Below, piece by piece: positions 11,201-26,200 of a stretch of 64,000 nucleotides of DNA (positions within the stretch are counted from its first letter, which is position 1; every line of letters starts with the position of its first letter). The position numbers and the translations under genes are program-made. This stretch comes from Diphasiastrum complanatum (taxonomy: Eukaryota; Streptophyta; Lycopodiopsida; Lycopodiales; Lycopodiaceae). The notes beneath the pieces were generated by a model. The model worked only from the letters and a program-made list of their open reading frames with translations. It was not told the DNA's origin and ran no database searches. The stretch spans positions 21,578,709-21,642,708 of the forward strand of contig CM055103.1 of assembly GCA_029204225.1 (NCBI GenBank), in the 5' to 3' direction.

Positions 11201-14200
11201 TAGCTGAGGAACAATCCAATCTCAAAATTCAGCAATCCTCTCCCGTCGACATCTTCACTAGATAATGGTAATTACTTGTTGTGGTCACCAGCTGAAGTTT
11301 CTACACCAATTTTAAATTAACAACGTTGTGTGTAGAAGCATCATGAAACAGAATATCCATAGCTTTGTGGCCTGCGTGCTAATTCTAGAGGCCCTTACCT
11401 ATATTTAGTAAAAGTTCTAGTTAGACTATAATACGACGAGTTCGAGATTCTAGTGCTTGATTTGGAGCACAAGTTATTGCTATAGATAGGTGTTAGTACT
11501 TTTACCATATGTCGAGACATTAATTAGGCAATTGCTTTTATATTGCTTTTGCTTTTGTTTTTGCTTTTGGCATAGACCAAAGTCTATAAGAATGTAGTGC
11601 GCCCTACCTCATAAGCAATGGGACATAGTTGGAGTTTCCATCACTTGTGTTCTCTCTCATGTGTTTGGCTATTGTTTCATCAAAGGAATCTTGCCTTGGG
11701 TTACTTGTATGAGTAAGTCGGTTTTCTAACAAAACCCACCCATCCGAATGAGATAACTTTCGCAAAATAATCATCCATTAAGGATAAATCAACATAAAGA
11801 TCACTGAAGTTACTTGACACCTTAAAAGATTTGGGCTGCTCCCCAATCTTTATTAATCTTCTTATGTTTTTGCGGGCAACCTCTACAAAGATTCCCCCTT
11901 TGCATATAGGAGAAACACAAGTTGCTAATTCTTGCCTTGTCATAATCGGCACGGTCCAGTTTGATGCACATTTTCTAGTCTTGGGGATTCAGTGTCTACC
12001 TTGTCCTTGCCCCACTTTTTGGAAAACTTCTTGTTTTTTACATTTGCCTTTGGTGCACTTTGCTTTTTGCTTGCCCTAGAATGGGTGTCATCAAAGATTT
12101 GTTGCAAACTGAAAAGCGTTCTCAAGCAATTGCAGTTGGTTATGCAGCAATTCTTGTTGTCATTCCTTTGAGAGACCCAAATAGATTGTAGCTTGATTCA
12201 TGAAATGAACCACGGAGGACCCTCTTGGAACTCTTGAAAATAGGCATCTAACAACCTAGTTCCAATCTAAATAGTGGCAAAGCAATGTAGTATTCAAAAT
12301 TGTCAGCCAGTAGAAGGCCACTTCAAAGGCATGTTGAAAAGTGTCCCATCTAGTAGGGGCTCTAGCCCTTTCTTTAAGATCTTGCCACCAAATATATGCC
12401 TTCCTATGCAAGAACATGACAGTAGTAGCGACCTTCGTACTGTTTGGTGAATCGTGCATGAAAAAATGGCAATTCCACCAATCCAGCCAAGACAGCACCA
12501 CATCTTGATGTCTGTCCTTGTTGTCATCTGAAAAGTGTCATGGGAAGTGTACAGCATGGTTGGCGATGACTGGCTAAGATTCTGCCACTCTTACCGCATT
12601 GCATCTCCAAGATCTAGTTTTACATTGAACTGATTGCTTGAATCAATTGAAGTTGTTCAATGCGAGGAACGACAAGGGAGTTTCTTCACCTCTGGGCATA
12701 ATGGGTCCATAGCGCACTAAGGAAGTTTGCATAAAAATTTTGGCAGTACTGTACTTAGCAAATAACTTAGGGAGCACCTCAACAACTCTAAGCGCAAGTG
12801 AAAAATTGAAGCAAGAGAAATTTAAGAGTGGTGCCTATACCCCGTCTTTTATTAGGGCTCGTGTTAAGAAAGTAAAATATCCTTTATCTAACTATTTATA
12901 TGCCTTGCATGCATGTTAAAGATAAGGGTGTATACGGCCATTAATATATCAAATCTATTTCCATAGTTCTCGAGTGGTGTATGATTATATATATTTGCAG
13001 TCTTACACATCATTCTGCATCAATCTACAATCTCTTTCTAAACCTAAGTAAACATTAGATTAATTCTCCAAGCTCTCAACCTTGAGGCCTAAAAAATTTG
13101 GGAGAGAAAATTTTGATTGAAAGGCTCCTGAAAATTTTGAACCATTAATTAAAACAACTTCGGAGATGTCCAAAACAGAATGCAACTTAGTTGCTGAGTA
13201 GATGTGAATGGGGGACTCAAAAAGATGAGTACCAAACCAAAAAGAAAAGCCAGTCAAATTAGGTCCTTATTTCCCAACACATATCATCGCTTCAGCTTGT
13301 TCAAAACTGAACTAAATCCAAGAGGCTCTTCACCAGCTGCTAAAATTCTCTCTTCAAAGAGCTGTTTTCTGTCAATATACTTTGCTTTTATCTCTCAATA
13401 CACTTTAATGAAGATCGCTGAAATTTGGGCTAAGCATCAGTCTCTTTGTTTGATAAAATAGAAAATAAAGATCCTTTCTGGAGACCTAATCATCATGCAC
13501 ACACTTGTGCAACTGCCATCAGTTACTCTTCATTTGATTAAAACAGGGAATGAAGATCCTTGTTACTATGTAGTGATTGCCCAAACCACTGGTTTTTCAA
13601 ACTTTCAAAAACCTCTAACAGCTATTTCTGCATAGCACAGGAGACCACTAAATCGTCACAAACAGTGAGGATAATGTTTTTCTCAACAAGGAAGAGTTTA
13701 GAACACTATGTTCTACTTGTCAGTAGAGACTTTATCTGCTGTTTTGACTCTTTCATAAACATAATCCACATAACGGCCCTCAGCCACTAAGACCACTCTC
13801 CAAGCACTAGAATAGACATGCAACCTTCTTATAGGACATATAAGAAACTAAAAAGATTCCTCTGATGCACTGCTTCATCAGTTTTTTTATTTTGGAGTCT
13901 TTCAATGTTTCCCCATAGGAGAGTTTCAGCTGCCTGCCTTTTTTGTACAGGAGCACTGTGAGGCAGCCTATTGTTGATTGTTGGATGCTCTTTGTTGAAG
14001 AGTCATCAATTTGTTGAAAGTTGCTGATGCTTTCAAGCATTCTTCATGTCATGTTGTCACTGTGTTATAACTAAAGGTAAATGGCAAACTTGGCTTTCAT
14101 TTTTATTATTGTAAGTATTTTATAACCACACTCATTATTGGTTCGAAGCCAGTTGAGTGGGCACATTATGCTAAAGATAGGCCAACATTATTTTGGTAGG

Positions 14201-17200
14201 TGATAACTCAATTTTAAGGGCATTCCTTTGCATCTCCGCAGCCTAATTACTTTCCACAAGACTGAAAGAGTATATTGATAATTAAAGGAATCAGCACACA
14301 ACAACTAAAGATGCGTAGCAGCACAAGCTTTCATTCTGTCACCTCTAAGTTGACCTGAAAAAATTACCATTCATTCCTAAAACCACCAACAAAATCCTCT
14401 GTGTGAATTTATCCCTTATTGCAGTACAAGGGGGCCAGGTTAGTGTTTGCTGATGAACAGAATTTCAAAAACAACTTCTACAATGCATGTAGGAGCTTAC
14501 GGAGTCTAACCTTAAGGACAATGACAAGCCAAATGCTATGCCAAAATAATTCAACTTCCACCTCAAGCTTTAATACAGTTTCCTAGAAAGTATTAGACTT
14601 CTGAAACAAAAAGTCTCCTTTTTTCCACTAAGTTTATATATTTAATACAAGAGCCTCCCATTCTTAGCCTCTTGCAAAATTGATCATCTATGGATCCTCA
14701 AAGTGAAGCTAATTAGTGCTTTCTTTCAAGTGGCAAGAAATTCAATGTAGACTCAAGGCCACAGTTAAGAGTATACAGCCAAATGTTCAGGTAGACAGAA
14801 GGTAATCAGCATTGATGTTTCTATCACTTTCCACCTTCTAAGCTAAATTGAAACTCTCAATTTGAAACGAGTTGCATTTAGAAAGTTGTGGATGTTGCAT
14901 ATAAGAACCTGTGTACAATAGTAGATACGGCCTTTTTTGCCACCCCGAGTTGTAGGAGGCTGTCTTAGCGATACAGCTTCCTGTACGACCTGATTCAAAA
15001 TTGCAGTGCTTATTCTTTTACATCTCTCCTCTCCTGCATTGGTAGCTACTTCCAAGATCCTGAAAAACAATCAGGGTGCAAAATTCACATACCAAAGGCC
15101 ATCTTTGCTTGAAATCCTGTGCTTGATGACCCAGAAGGAAAACTCTAGATGATGCAAAATATTCCAAGCGACATGAGAATACAGTGTTCAGTACAAACAG
15201 CTTTTTGCTTTAATTTACTCGTCAAGTATACAAGAATCAATTTGATCTTCTGAGGGGCTTCACACATTTAGAGTTGAATTCCATTGCTTTTCTTTTAGCT
15301 TTTTTTGAGGGAAATGAAAAAACTCAATAGCTCATAAAAGCAGGAGAACCATTGACGAGACAGATTGAAAACTAGCATGGAAGTTACCATTTAGTTGGTG
15401 CTTAGAGTGTATGTATCTCTAAAAAAGTTATAACTTAGAAATAAAACATAAGGCTATTCATAAGCTAATACGCAACCATGCCTGTGACTTAGATGACCAT
15501 GAGTACAGTGGCGACCCCATGAAACTAGAAAATTATCACACCATCATGATTGGCCACATCATGGCTAAGTTCAACAGTACCATCTCATAGGTTAGTGAGT
15601 AGTGAAGCCGAGACAGGACGACAACATGCAATGGGGCGAGCAGGCTTTAGGGCCATCATTCTACATCAGATAATACATTCACCCTCAGAGCACTTGTTGA
15701 GGAGGCAAAATTCAGGGGGGAGAGGGTTTATTGCTGTTCTGTGGATTTTAGACATGCCATTGACTCAGTACTCCTTGTCTAGCAAGTTAGGGACCTTCGT
15801 TTCTTATTGGACATGGTGCTAGCTTTCGTGGCATTTATTATATGAGAGTTGTGTGGCATTTCAAGATAAAGAAGGCTGGTCTCAGTAGATTGATAGTACT
15901 ATTAGAGTGAAGCAAGGTTGCTCTCTCTCTGGTAGAATTGCTATTTATCGAGAAGGTCAGCTTAGATACCTGAATCGTGGGTCATCTACTTGTAGTGCCT
16001 AGCGAGTTGGGGTCCCCAGGATAGAGAACATCCTAGGGGCCCGTCCACACCGATTCATATTGGAGTGTGGAATTGTAATGGCATTCACTCATCATCTTCT
16101 GCAAGGGACTTGATTGATTTATTTCACAAGAAGATATTCTATTGCTCACAAAAACTCATGAGAGCCAAGAGCAAGGTTTGCCTATGTTCCATGGCTTTAG
16201 ATGGGCTTCAGTGTACAAAGCTGCTGAGATGAGATCTTCGGGTGATAAAGGTTCTAGCGGAGTTGCATGCCTTTTCAGAGATTCAAAATCACCTCATATA
16301 GAATTTCTCAACGAGAATGAGCATGCACGGTTTCTCTATCACTTCCCTCACAACAGTCCTTTGGATGGCCACATTCCTTTCATTGACTCTACATATTGCT
16401 GCCTCTCTCTCTTTCCCATCTAAACCTTTTTGTTGTAAATCCATTCCATCTCACTTCATTCGTCGGCAGTGGTATGATATGAGTGTTACCAACTTCATAT
16501 GCAAGTCATCCATGCCCGCTCTCATGCTCCACTTCTCCTGTTACTGCTTCGGAGATGTTTCATCGCTCCCACTGTTACCACATACTTGACACGTACATTT
16601 AGTAGTCTTATATGTCTTTTGGCATGGAAAAGACATTACGGTCTTTCTCTAGACCACTAGATTGATGGGCTAGTATCTAATCAAAGCCCTAGTCAATATT
16701 CAGTTTGTAATTATCACTTGCAAATAATACAGTTGCTTATGATGCTTGTGGAGAGTTGCTCTTGCTCTTTTCTTCCTATAATTTTGTTGATCAATTGATC
16801 TATGGGAATTGCCAGTTTTGAATCGGTTTCTTGATTGATATTAGGTTCCGTATTAAATGAACTAAAACTAGGAGAGAAAGGAAAAGTGTGAGGTAGATCA
16901 AGAGGCAAATCTGAGGCAAGGGATACCAGTGGCAGTCCTACCCCAAGAAGCAAATAAAACTGCTTGTCCATGCAACGTAGCTGCTTGGACAAGTACTACT
17001 ACTGGCTGCGCAGGCTGCCTGCACACGAGGGGGGGAGCTCCCCCCATTACTAGCTTTCCTCCCTTTGCCATGGAGCAGTGATGGGATCTGATTGCAGCAA
17101 GAAATCATGGAGCGATGGCATCTGCAAATGGTGGCTATGGAGCTACGGAGCTGATGCCATGTGGCGAGGGAGCAACGGAGCAATAGACAAATCGCAGCTA

Positions 17201-20200
17201 GGACGCCATCCTTGGAGAGAGGGAAAGAATGAAAGTGTTTAAATTTCTTTTGAATGCCAAAAGGCATATAAGATAAAGTAGTACATCTCAAGTATGTATC
17301 GCAACAAAGGGAGTGCAAGAATGTCGTTAAATAGTGAATAAACCAAAATACTAATGTCTAAAAGCTGATATGAAAATAAACATGAACACTATCACCAATA
17401 TAGTGCCAGGACTATATGTAATCATTGACATGCATGCACTCTCAGCTGAGATGACTGAAAAGGCTGTGATATGGGTATTCGATGGAATCGGACAAGCTGG
17501 TATGGTAGAGACACACTAATGACGACTATGTCGCATACTTGGATGCTGACTAGGACGGGATCTCCAAATAGGAGCCATCTTCGTGCCTCTGGAGGCTTGA
17601 TTATTAGAGAGGTGGGATGCTAGACACTGACATTGACACGATGTCGATCTCTCATGGGAATAAGAGTATCCCCATCATGTGACTCTGAATACATCCGAGT
17701 TCTCCTCCTGGGAAAGAAAGTTGTAATCTGATGGTGTGTGTCTTAAGTATCTGACTGATAATGGCATAAAAATCTCCGCATTAGGGACATCTCAAGTATC
17801 TTAGATTAGGAATGTTTATTTGAGTAGCTCTTATTACAGCATTCACTGTCATCTAGATTTTGATCTACATTGGGTTTTTTTAGCAGCTGCTACGTCACCT
17901 AATCTTCCTACTACATCAATGTGAGGACACTATCTTTTGAGGAGTTGGGAAGTTGCTGGTATTTCAAGAACATGCTCTTAGGCCTTGAGCCCCATTTCAA
18001 TACTCTAAATTGGTTATCAGTGCATCAGTCGTTATCTTTGTTTTTAAGCCAGCGGCATCATTTGCGATTTATTCACATTTAGACCTGATGAATTGGGCTC
18101 TAACAAGCCGGCATTTATTATTTGGCATCCTACTAATTATAGGTAATTATGGAGAAACTTAGGCTGCTTAGCATAGATCAATTTTAATCTATCGATAAAC
18201 ATGAAGAGAGATAGCAAGCCATAAGTTCTTGTCAAATATCATCTGATTTATTCTGCACTTCACATATTTTTGAGATATACCAGAGTTGTTATCGCATGCC
18301 AAGGTTTCAGTTCACTGAAAATTATAAACCTAAACGGTGCGATATCTCGTCCTTTCCTCCAGACAATATGTAGCACAATCACAGCATCTTAAGGAAGACA
18401 ACGAAATAAACTATGCTGAGACTTAGTCATCGAAATGACAGAATCCAGGAGCAATGTGACATTTTCGAGTAGTTACTTCATAATACATTCCATTATCATC
18501 TGTGAACCTTAAACCTGCAATATTCGATCAATTTTACAGCTATACCTAGATGTTTGGATTTCACGGTTCGGCAACAAATGCAAAGAGCTTGCTTATCAAA
18601 ACAGTATCAAATGATTTTGACTAACAAAGGGGTATCAGATTTGGCATACATGAGTCAACTTAAGCTATCTAAGACAATGACACACAGTTCGTTGCAGTTG
18701 GATCATGATTGATAATGACACATTGAGGTCCAAGTTCATAACAAATTTGAGACAAAACATCAAGACCGAAATGAATGGTTAACAGCTGAGAGACTTTATC
18801 AGTCATTTGGTGCCATTAGACAGGACCCTCACCTTTAAAGACTCTTTTTTGTACTTGAGACAGTTGCATAGAAAATGACTCAAAGGAACATATATCCTGT
18901 TCGCATATACATGAAAAACTCCACGAAGTAAGTAAGACCAAGGAATTTAATGGGAGGAGAACAATTTTGGAGGTCCCTTTACTGGTGATATGCAGTTTTG
19001 CTATTTAACATACATGCACTGCAGTTGCTATTTCAAAGAACAGATTGTGATCCCAGATCAGCACTGAATTTTCAACAGCTAGAAGTGACAAGATAGTGGT
19101 ATGAACCAATAATATGTGCCAATCGTGTAACACCTACAAAATAAATATGATACACACTAAGGAAAGTGTACAAACAGTACAAAACCAGAGGAAAGTATGG
19201 CATGCCTGTAAATCCTTTGGTTATTTGTAGCTGAAGTATATACTATAGGAGCCCAGTAGAGCACCCGAAGCTTTTCTCGTACATCATCCTCGTAATACAC
19301 TGTTGTCTTACTATTCTTGTCAGGTATGGTGTCCCATTTATTCACTACAATAATACATGCCTTTCCCTCCTTTTCAATTATCTCAGCAAGCTTGTAATCC
19401 TACATTGTCATGATCCCAAGGAAAGCACACATTCAGTTTTGCAGCCAAATGCAATAGATAAAAGTCAACATATCAGACATGACTGCACCAACACCAAAAA
19501 GCATAGATCAAAAAATGGAGCTACCCATGTGCTACAATGTTTGGAACCTCTTCTCTTTAGGGAGTCTCTTTAGGGAGGTTGATGTGTTTTGATTGATTTT
19601 GAGTTTAAAGAAAAACTCTTATTCTTGTTTTGGCTTCAGTTTTCTCTACAATGGGCAGATTTTTTTTGGTGCCCATTTCTCAAGATCTTGTTGCTAGGAG
19701 CTGAAGAATATGTAAAAAATTTCCCATTCTCAGTAGCAAAAGCTAGTATGCCATATAGTCGGTTCTTGCTAGTTTTTGAAGAATGTCTATCACTTTCATG
19801 CTTCATGAGAACTTTTTGGGGCATAATCACCAGCCAATTTAAATCATGATTCACATCGTGCAGTTTTTTAATTCAAAAAAAGTAAACTGCTGTTTTTTGG
19901 TGAAAAATATCATATGTCATAGGCATAGTGTCCTCTGGTACCACTGGTATGGTACCGCCGGTACGGTACCACCCTGGGATCCGCGGTACCAGGGCGGTAC
20001 CATTTTTTTTATATATATATATATTTTTTATATTTTTAATATTTAATTTTTGCCTTTTACCTACCTAAATAGGTCAAAAAAGTGGAAAAAAAAAAAAAAG
20101 GTGTTCTGGGTGTAAAAAAAGAGGGTACAGTACATGGTGCAGGGGACTGGTGCAACAACACATGGGCACTGTGGGTGAGCAGACCATGGGGCCAATGGGA

Positions 20201-23200
20201 GAGCAACACAGGGGGGGAGCATCACATGGGGGCAGGACCGGGTACAGAGGATCCACATGGCCGATCAGGCTATGGGGATAAATACGCACTCAGAATGCCA
20301 TTGTGATCGGCATTTTCAGAGGCTGTGAGAGAGCTAGTGATAGACAGTGAGAGAGCAAGCGAGAGCCGGTGACAGGCTGTGAGAGGCTGTTTGAGAGCCA
20401 GGGTGCTGTGAGAGGGTGTTTAAGGACCAGGGTGCTGTCAGGAGAAGGTCGATCGAGATGGCAGAGCGCATACCACCGAAGCCCGAGGGCGAAGCCAGGA
20501 GGAAGCTCGAGGAAGATATCCGAAGGCACAACGAAAGACATCGGAAGCAAGAGGCAGACATTGCAGAGATACTGCGACAAACTCGGGAGAGACACCCAGA
20601 GCTGCAGATCCCCACCCCCGCTGTGGCCCCTGCCCCCGCTGTCGAGCTGGATTTGGATGAGAAGATCGGAATGAACTTCACACGACGGCAGCTCATCATG
20701 GTCAGGGAAAGAGCGGCCAGACGTCGGGCTAACCAGGAGGCAGAGCGAGAGCGACAGAACAATGCACCTGACGAGGGCGAAGAGTCGGTGGAAGATCAGT
20801 AGGCATGCTTAGAATAGATAAGGTCCAACCGTATGTGGCGGACTGTTGCTATGTAATTTTCGGCAGTTTAGGGTGCGGCAAATAACTAGATAGCTGCTTA
20901 AAAAATAGACGAGATATGTAATGTTATCTTGATAAAACGGTAGAATGAATATATAGTTGTTTTTTGTGCAACGCGAGCCTGGTCATGTGAAATGCAATCT
21001 CTGTATTTTTTTAAATGCAAATGTAATACATGTGTTTGTGAAATGCCGTTTGGGGTGTAGGGGTAATTGTTGTGCTCATTATGTAGGTGCATTTATGTGG
21101 AGCTATCATTCACTTCAATCGAAATTAGTTGAAAATAAGATTCACACACGCACATAGAATTTGACATAAAATTGAAAATACAGCACCACATGTACAGAGC
21201 AACATACGCACAATGTGCAGCAAAAAAAGTACGCCAAATACTGTATATAATGTGACAAATGATCTGAGTACAATGGTAGACCGTCTGCTAGAGACAAACT
21301 ACTGAAACTAAAATAACAGAGCCACAATCAATGCTCTGGCTCTGACTCAGATGAATGCTCCGAATATGGGGGCTAGTAAAATAATCATTACCAAGACTGT
21401 CATTGGGAGCCACTAGAGAATGGACTTCATTCAATAACGATTATGAATAGAATGCATTGCAAACAAATACAAAATTGTTTGAGCATTTATCCACATACGA
21501 AATGACAAAACAGCTATGAAATTTACGCCGGGTTTTAGGGAATTAGAATGTTAAATCATGTGAAAACCTTAATGCTATTGATAACACTAAGAAATGTATA
21601 GAATCCATAATTACAAATGTAGAACCAACAAAACAGCATCAAATTTCAGATTTCAATCATGAATCGTGATTCATCAATAAGCAAACATTAGATACATCAA
21701 ATCGTACAAAAATCAACATTACACTGAAAGAACTTATTACTTAAAACTAGAATGTAAACTTTAAGATCTGATCACCGATCATGAAATGACCTGTGAAGAT
21801 TCTGATTTCTAATCACTTTCTCAACCTATAATTATGCCAATTTTCAGCAACTCTATGCATTGTAGCACCCGGTTAAATTTGGGAACAACAGATTTCTACC
21901 AGAATTTCATACAGAATCAAAATTAGATGATGAGGCGAATAATTCCTTTTAGAGATTGAGACCAGTACTGTGTTGTTAGTAGTAGTAGCAACAGAAACCC
22001 AAAGCTCCCGAGTCCTATGTCATACCGTACGGACACATAGCAGATGTCTTCCATGACACATCAAATCATCATCATCCAGCACCTTAAAGACCTTTTTCAA
22101 ATATATGTCTAAGAATACCAGTTGATGACTACCTAGCAAATAGTTACTTTCTAAGTTTTATGCAAACTTGATTCACAGGAGCTCTCATGTATGAGCTCGT
22201 AAGTAATTTATGGCTGTTTAGCTATAATTATCTACTCATTCAGTTATGTCTACCATGAAATAATACTTTAAATTTTCGTAGACTTGCGTTATCATCGGCC
22301 ATTATTGATCCCTAAAACTAGAAGTTCTTTAACTAGTTGATAGATCTAAAATCTTCAATTGTAAGTGAAAATAATTGTGACCTCATAAACCAACTCATCA
22401 CATCCCAGTAAGGCCATTCACTTATCAAGCCAATTTCATTTTAAGCAATAACCAGCAGATTTAGAAGAATTCGAAACAATTTCAGTTCTTTTTAAATTTT
22501 TACGTAACTGGGATTTTCGAACTATTGTCGATATGGACTGGAATTGTGAAAATCAATTTTCGTACTCAAACTCTGAGTTTCACTGTTATCAAGCCGAATC
22601 AAAATGATTTTGAAACATCCGGCATGCATCAAAATCCACATGCTGTGATTCACAAAGGAATCGACTTTTTTCATGTAAACCGCCTAACTGAACTAAAACA
22701 TGGCTTTTTGATTGCTTTTCACGAAAAATGTAGTCATGCATGAAACTCTACCATGCAAACTACTGTAACACACTGAGCCATGTTCCTAGACATGCAAAGT
22801 GATTTAGAAACGACTTTTCTACAAAGGACATGTACACTACTACTTAACTTTCTAATCAGAACATTTTGAAAATTTGCCGAATTTTGAACTAAAAATTACC
22901 AAACTTCCGACGATCATAACTTTTGCTACAGAGCACCAAATTGGACACCATAAAGCACAGTACAAAGGAAGAACAGGTTAGCAAGATCTTTTGATTGGTA
23001 TCCAAACACAAGAACAATATTCAGCCTTCGAAACCCGAGAATCTTAGGGTTAGGTCACCCTCCTCTAAGGATTATATGTGTCAAATTTCAGGTTGAACCA
23101 TCCAAAAACCAGGGTTTTATGAAGCTTCAACTCCAAAACCTTGAAAAGCACTCAAAAAATGGACTTTCTCTCAAAAATAATCATTCTTTGCACATTTTTC

Positions 23201-26200
23201 TGGCTGACCTTCTCCTAGACATCATTTTAAGGTTAGAAAGGTGTCCCCAAAATTTGGTCTAATTATGTGGCCTGTAGACAAAGTTCTGAGTGTTTTTCTT
23301 TTGAAAGAAATGCCCAAGACTTGAAAAAACCCTACTTCTTTGGCCATTTTTGCAAGTACCAGCTTTACCCTATGGTTGTCAAACAAACATGTTAATCCAC
23401 TCTTTCAGTGATTTACCATAGACATTCACCTTACGGCATCTTGCTGCAGAAAGAACAGAGGTCAGCAATGGTAAAATCTCGACAACCCCTCATCAAAAGA
23501 TCAAGCAATTCCCGAAGGCATCCAATGTGAATAATGATGATCATGAATCGTTATCAGGCAAGAAGAAGAAGGGCAAATACTTTTATTGCCAAAAGCCTAG
23601 ACATTGGGCTAGAGATTGTCACAAGAAGAAGGCCGATATCACGAAGGGCAAAGTGAAGCAATTTACTAATCTTGTTGAAGAAGATCTTGATAGCGACTAA
23701 TGGAGATCAAATTACGGCATTGGCATCATAGCATTCTATTGATGACACACATTGGTTCGTGGATTCAAGAGTGACAGGACATATGACAGGCAACAAATCT
23801 TGGTTTAAGAAGTTGGAGCTAACCAATGATGAGAGTTACTCAAACGAATGGTGATCATTGCCAAATCCATGGAGTTGGCGTAGTACCTATCCAATTTCCT
23901 GATGGACAAGTAAAGGTAATTGAAAATGTCTTGTATGCCTACAGAAAAGTCTTTTATCTGTTGGTACAATGATGGATCATAAGCCAAATCAAGGACATGA
24001 AACAAGGTTTCAGGGCGATTGTTGATGGCTATCATGATAAAACTTGTGGCTTGATAGTTACAAATTGCAATGCATTAGCAGCAATGTCAATATCTCAAAA
24101 AGTGATTTATGGCATAGATGCCTATGACATATGAACTTTAGAAGCTTGAGATTCCTTTGAAAACTCAAGATGGCGACAGATTTGCCAAGCTTGGACGATT
24201 AAGAAGAATCCATTTGCAAGGGATGCATTTTTGGGAAGTCACATTGAGAGAAGTTCGATAAAGAAGGGACAACAAGGCCAAAGCGAGTGCTTGAGCTAGT
24301 GCACTCAGATTTATGTCGACCAATGAAGGTAATGTCAATTGGTAAAGGATGATTACTCTACACGATTAGAGAGAAGTCTGATGCATTTGGATGGCTCAAA
24401 ATCTTCGAAGCATTGATGGAGAACCAATTGGGTACCAATCGTGGTGGTGAGTATCGTTCCACAGCTTTTATTAATTTCTGCAAGGAGCATGGAATCAAAG
24501 CAACAATAGTAATAGGAATAAATGGCACCACAATTTCACATCTCCTTAATTCCCACCTTCATTTTCCCTATTGGTACTACCCATATGTCATCTTGAAAAA
24601 TAAAGATTAAAAATGATGTTGGCTTTTTAGAGACGTCTCTTGGTCCAGCAAAAAGCAGGAAACAAGTGCTCTATCCACTTCAAAAGCGGAATCTAAAGCC
24701 TTATGTTCGGCAACACGAGGCAATATGGCTGTGACGAATGCTAGAAGACATTGGCATCTTACAGATTGAGCCTACCATTAGTAAGAGTGATAGCCAAAGT
24801 GTCACATGTACTTTAAATCCGTTTGCCTAATGTAAATTGTAAATTATAATTATTAAATCGTAAATGGCTAAGCGGCCTGTGGAGACAATTGTGAATTGCA
24901 ATGTGATATCAGCTATAGTGAGTAATTCTGAGATGTCTTTGGGTCCCATGAGAGTCTGCTGGATTGACCTCCTAAAAAATAGGGAGGGTGGATCGGTCAA
25001 CATGACACATATCATATGCTCACTGGGACACTTGGCCCAGTGCATGAGTGACACTTTGCACGACAGAAGGGTCAATTTGACGTCATATGCTCATTGGAAC
25101 ACTTGGAAGTTGGTCCAATGTATGAGTACAGTCTACCTACTAGCTTGCCTGTGTGGCAGGGTATGGCCAAGTGCTGTCAACTGTGCATGAAATTTGCCAT
25201 GTGTCCACACAATAGGATGTCTTAGGGTTAAGGGGTGCTTGAGGGGATATAGTGTGAGCCTTGCCAGGCATTCTGTCACAATATTCAAACCGCAAACCGC
25301 CAGGTGCACTTCCCCACAAGGAACCGAATGTCACACGATCCACCTCGCCGTAGGATCCAATCCAGATTCACCCTCTGTGCCCTGGCCTGTGACCTGTAAC
25401 AAGCGAGATTCGACCTCCAGCCCTAACAGCGTCCCATACCACTGCTAGAGCGATCGACCATCGCCAACCTCAAGCTAGCTCGCATCCTGGCTGTGCACAA
25501 GCGCTCACCTTCCACCTTCTCCTAGGTACATAGAATGAATGGTAAAGTGAGACCTCCTCTCCTTGTATACCTCCAAGGTAGGAGTCTCCAAGCCAAGCAA
25601 ACATCCTAGATCACGACACGTGGCAACCATGCAGGTCCATCAGTCACTGGTCAAGTTGGGGTTTGGGACCCAAAGGGATTGGGCCCCTAACATTCCTTCC
25701 CCCTTAAAAGACTCCTCTTCTAAGGAAGGAAATTAGGAAATCTAAGTCTAAGGTCACGCTCCTTTTCCCAAGTGTCCTCGTCCTCGGAATTTCCTTTCCA
25801 ACGAACCAAGTACTCAGTTACCTGCCGGTTTCTGAGCCCACGTTGACGTACATCAACAATGGCCTGAGGTTTAGAGAGAACAAAGGATGTCATTTCCTCT
25901 AGTTGAACTAGCTTATCTTGTGGAATCAATTCATCCTTTCTACCAAGTTCCTTCAAATGACTGATGTGGAAGACTGGGTGAACACTGATTCCCTGAGGGT
26001 TCTAGTTGATAGGCATTCTGATTGAGTTTCTTTACAATGTGGAAGGGCCCAACAAATCGAGGTGATAACTTAGGACATTTTCCAATCTTTAGTACCTTGG
26101 AGTCTTTTGGGACTTTAAGATACACCTAATCTCCTTCCGCATAGACTCTAGGTTGTCGCTTCTGATTAGCATAAAATTGGGTTCTATCTCGAGCTATTTT

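Noticed and set aside
25194-25448. 84-codon ORF with Cys/Pro-rich text
   Set aside because: It lies in LTR sequence next to the gypsy polypurine tract; no similarity recognised.
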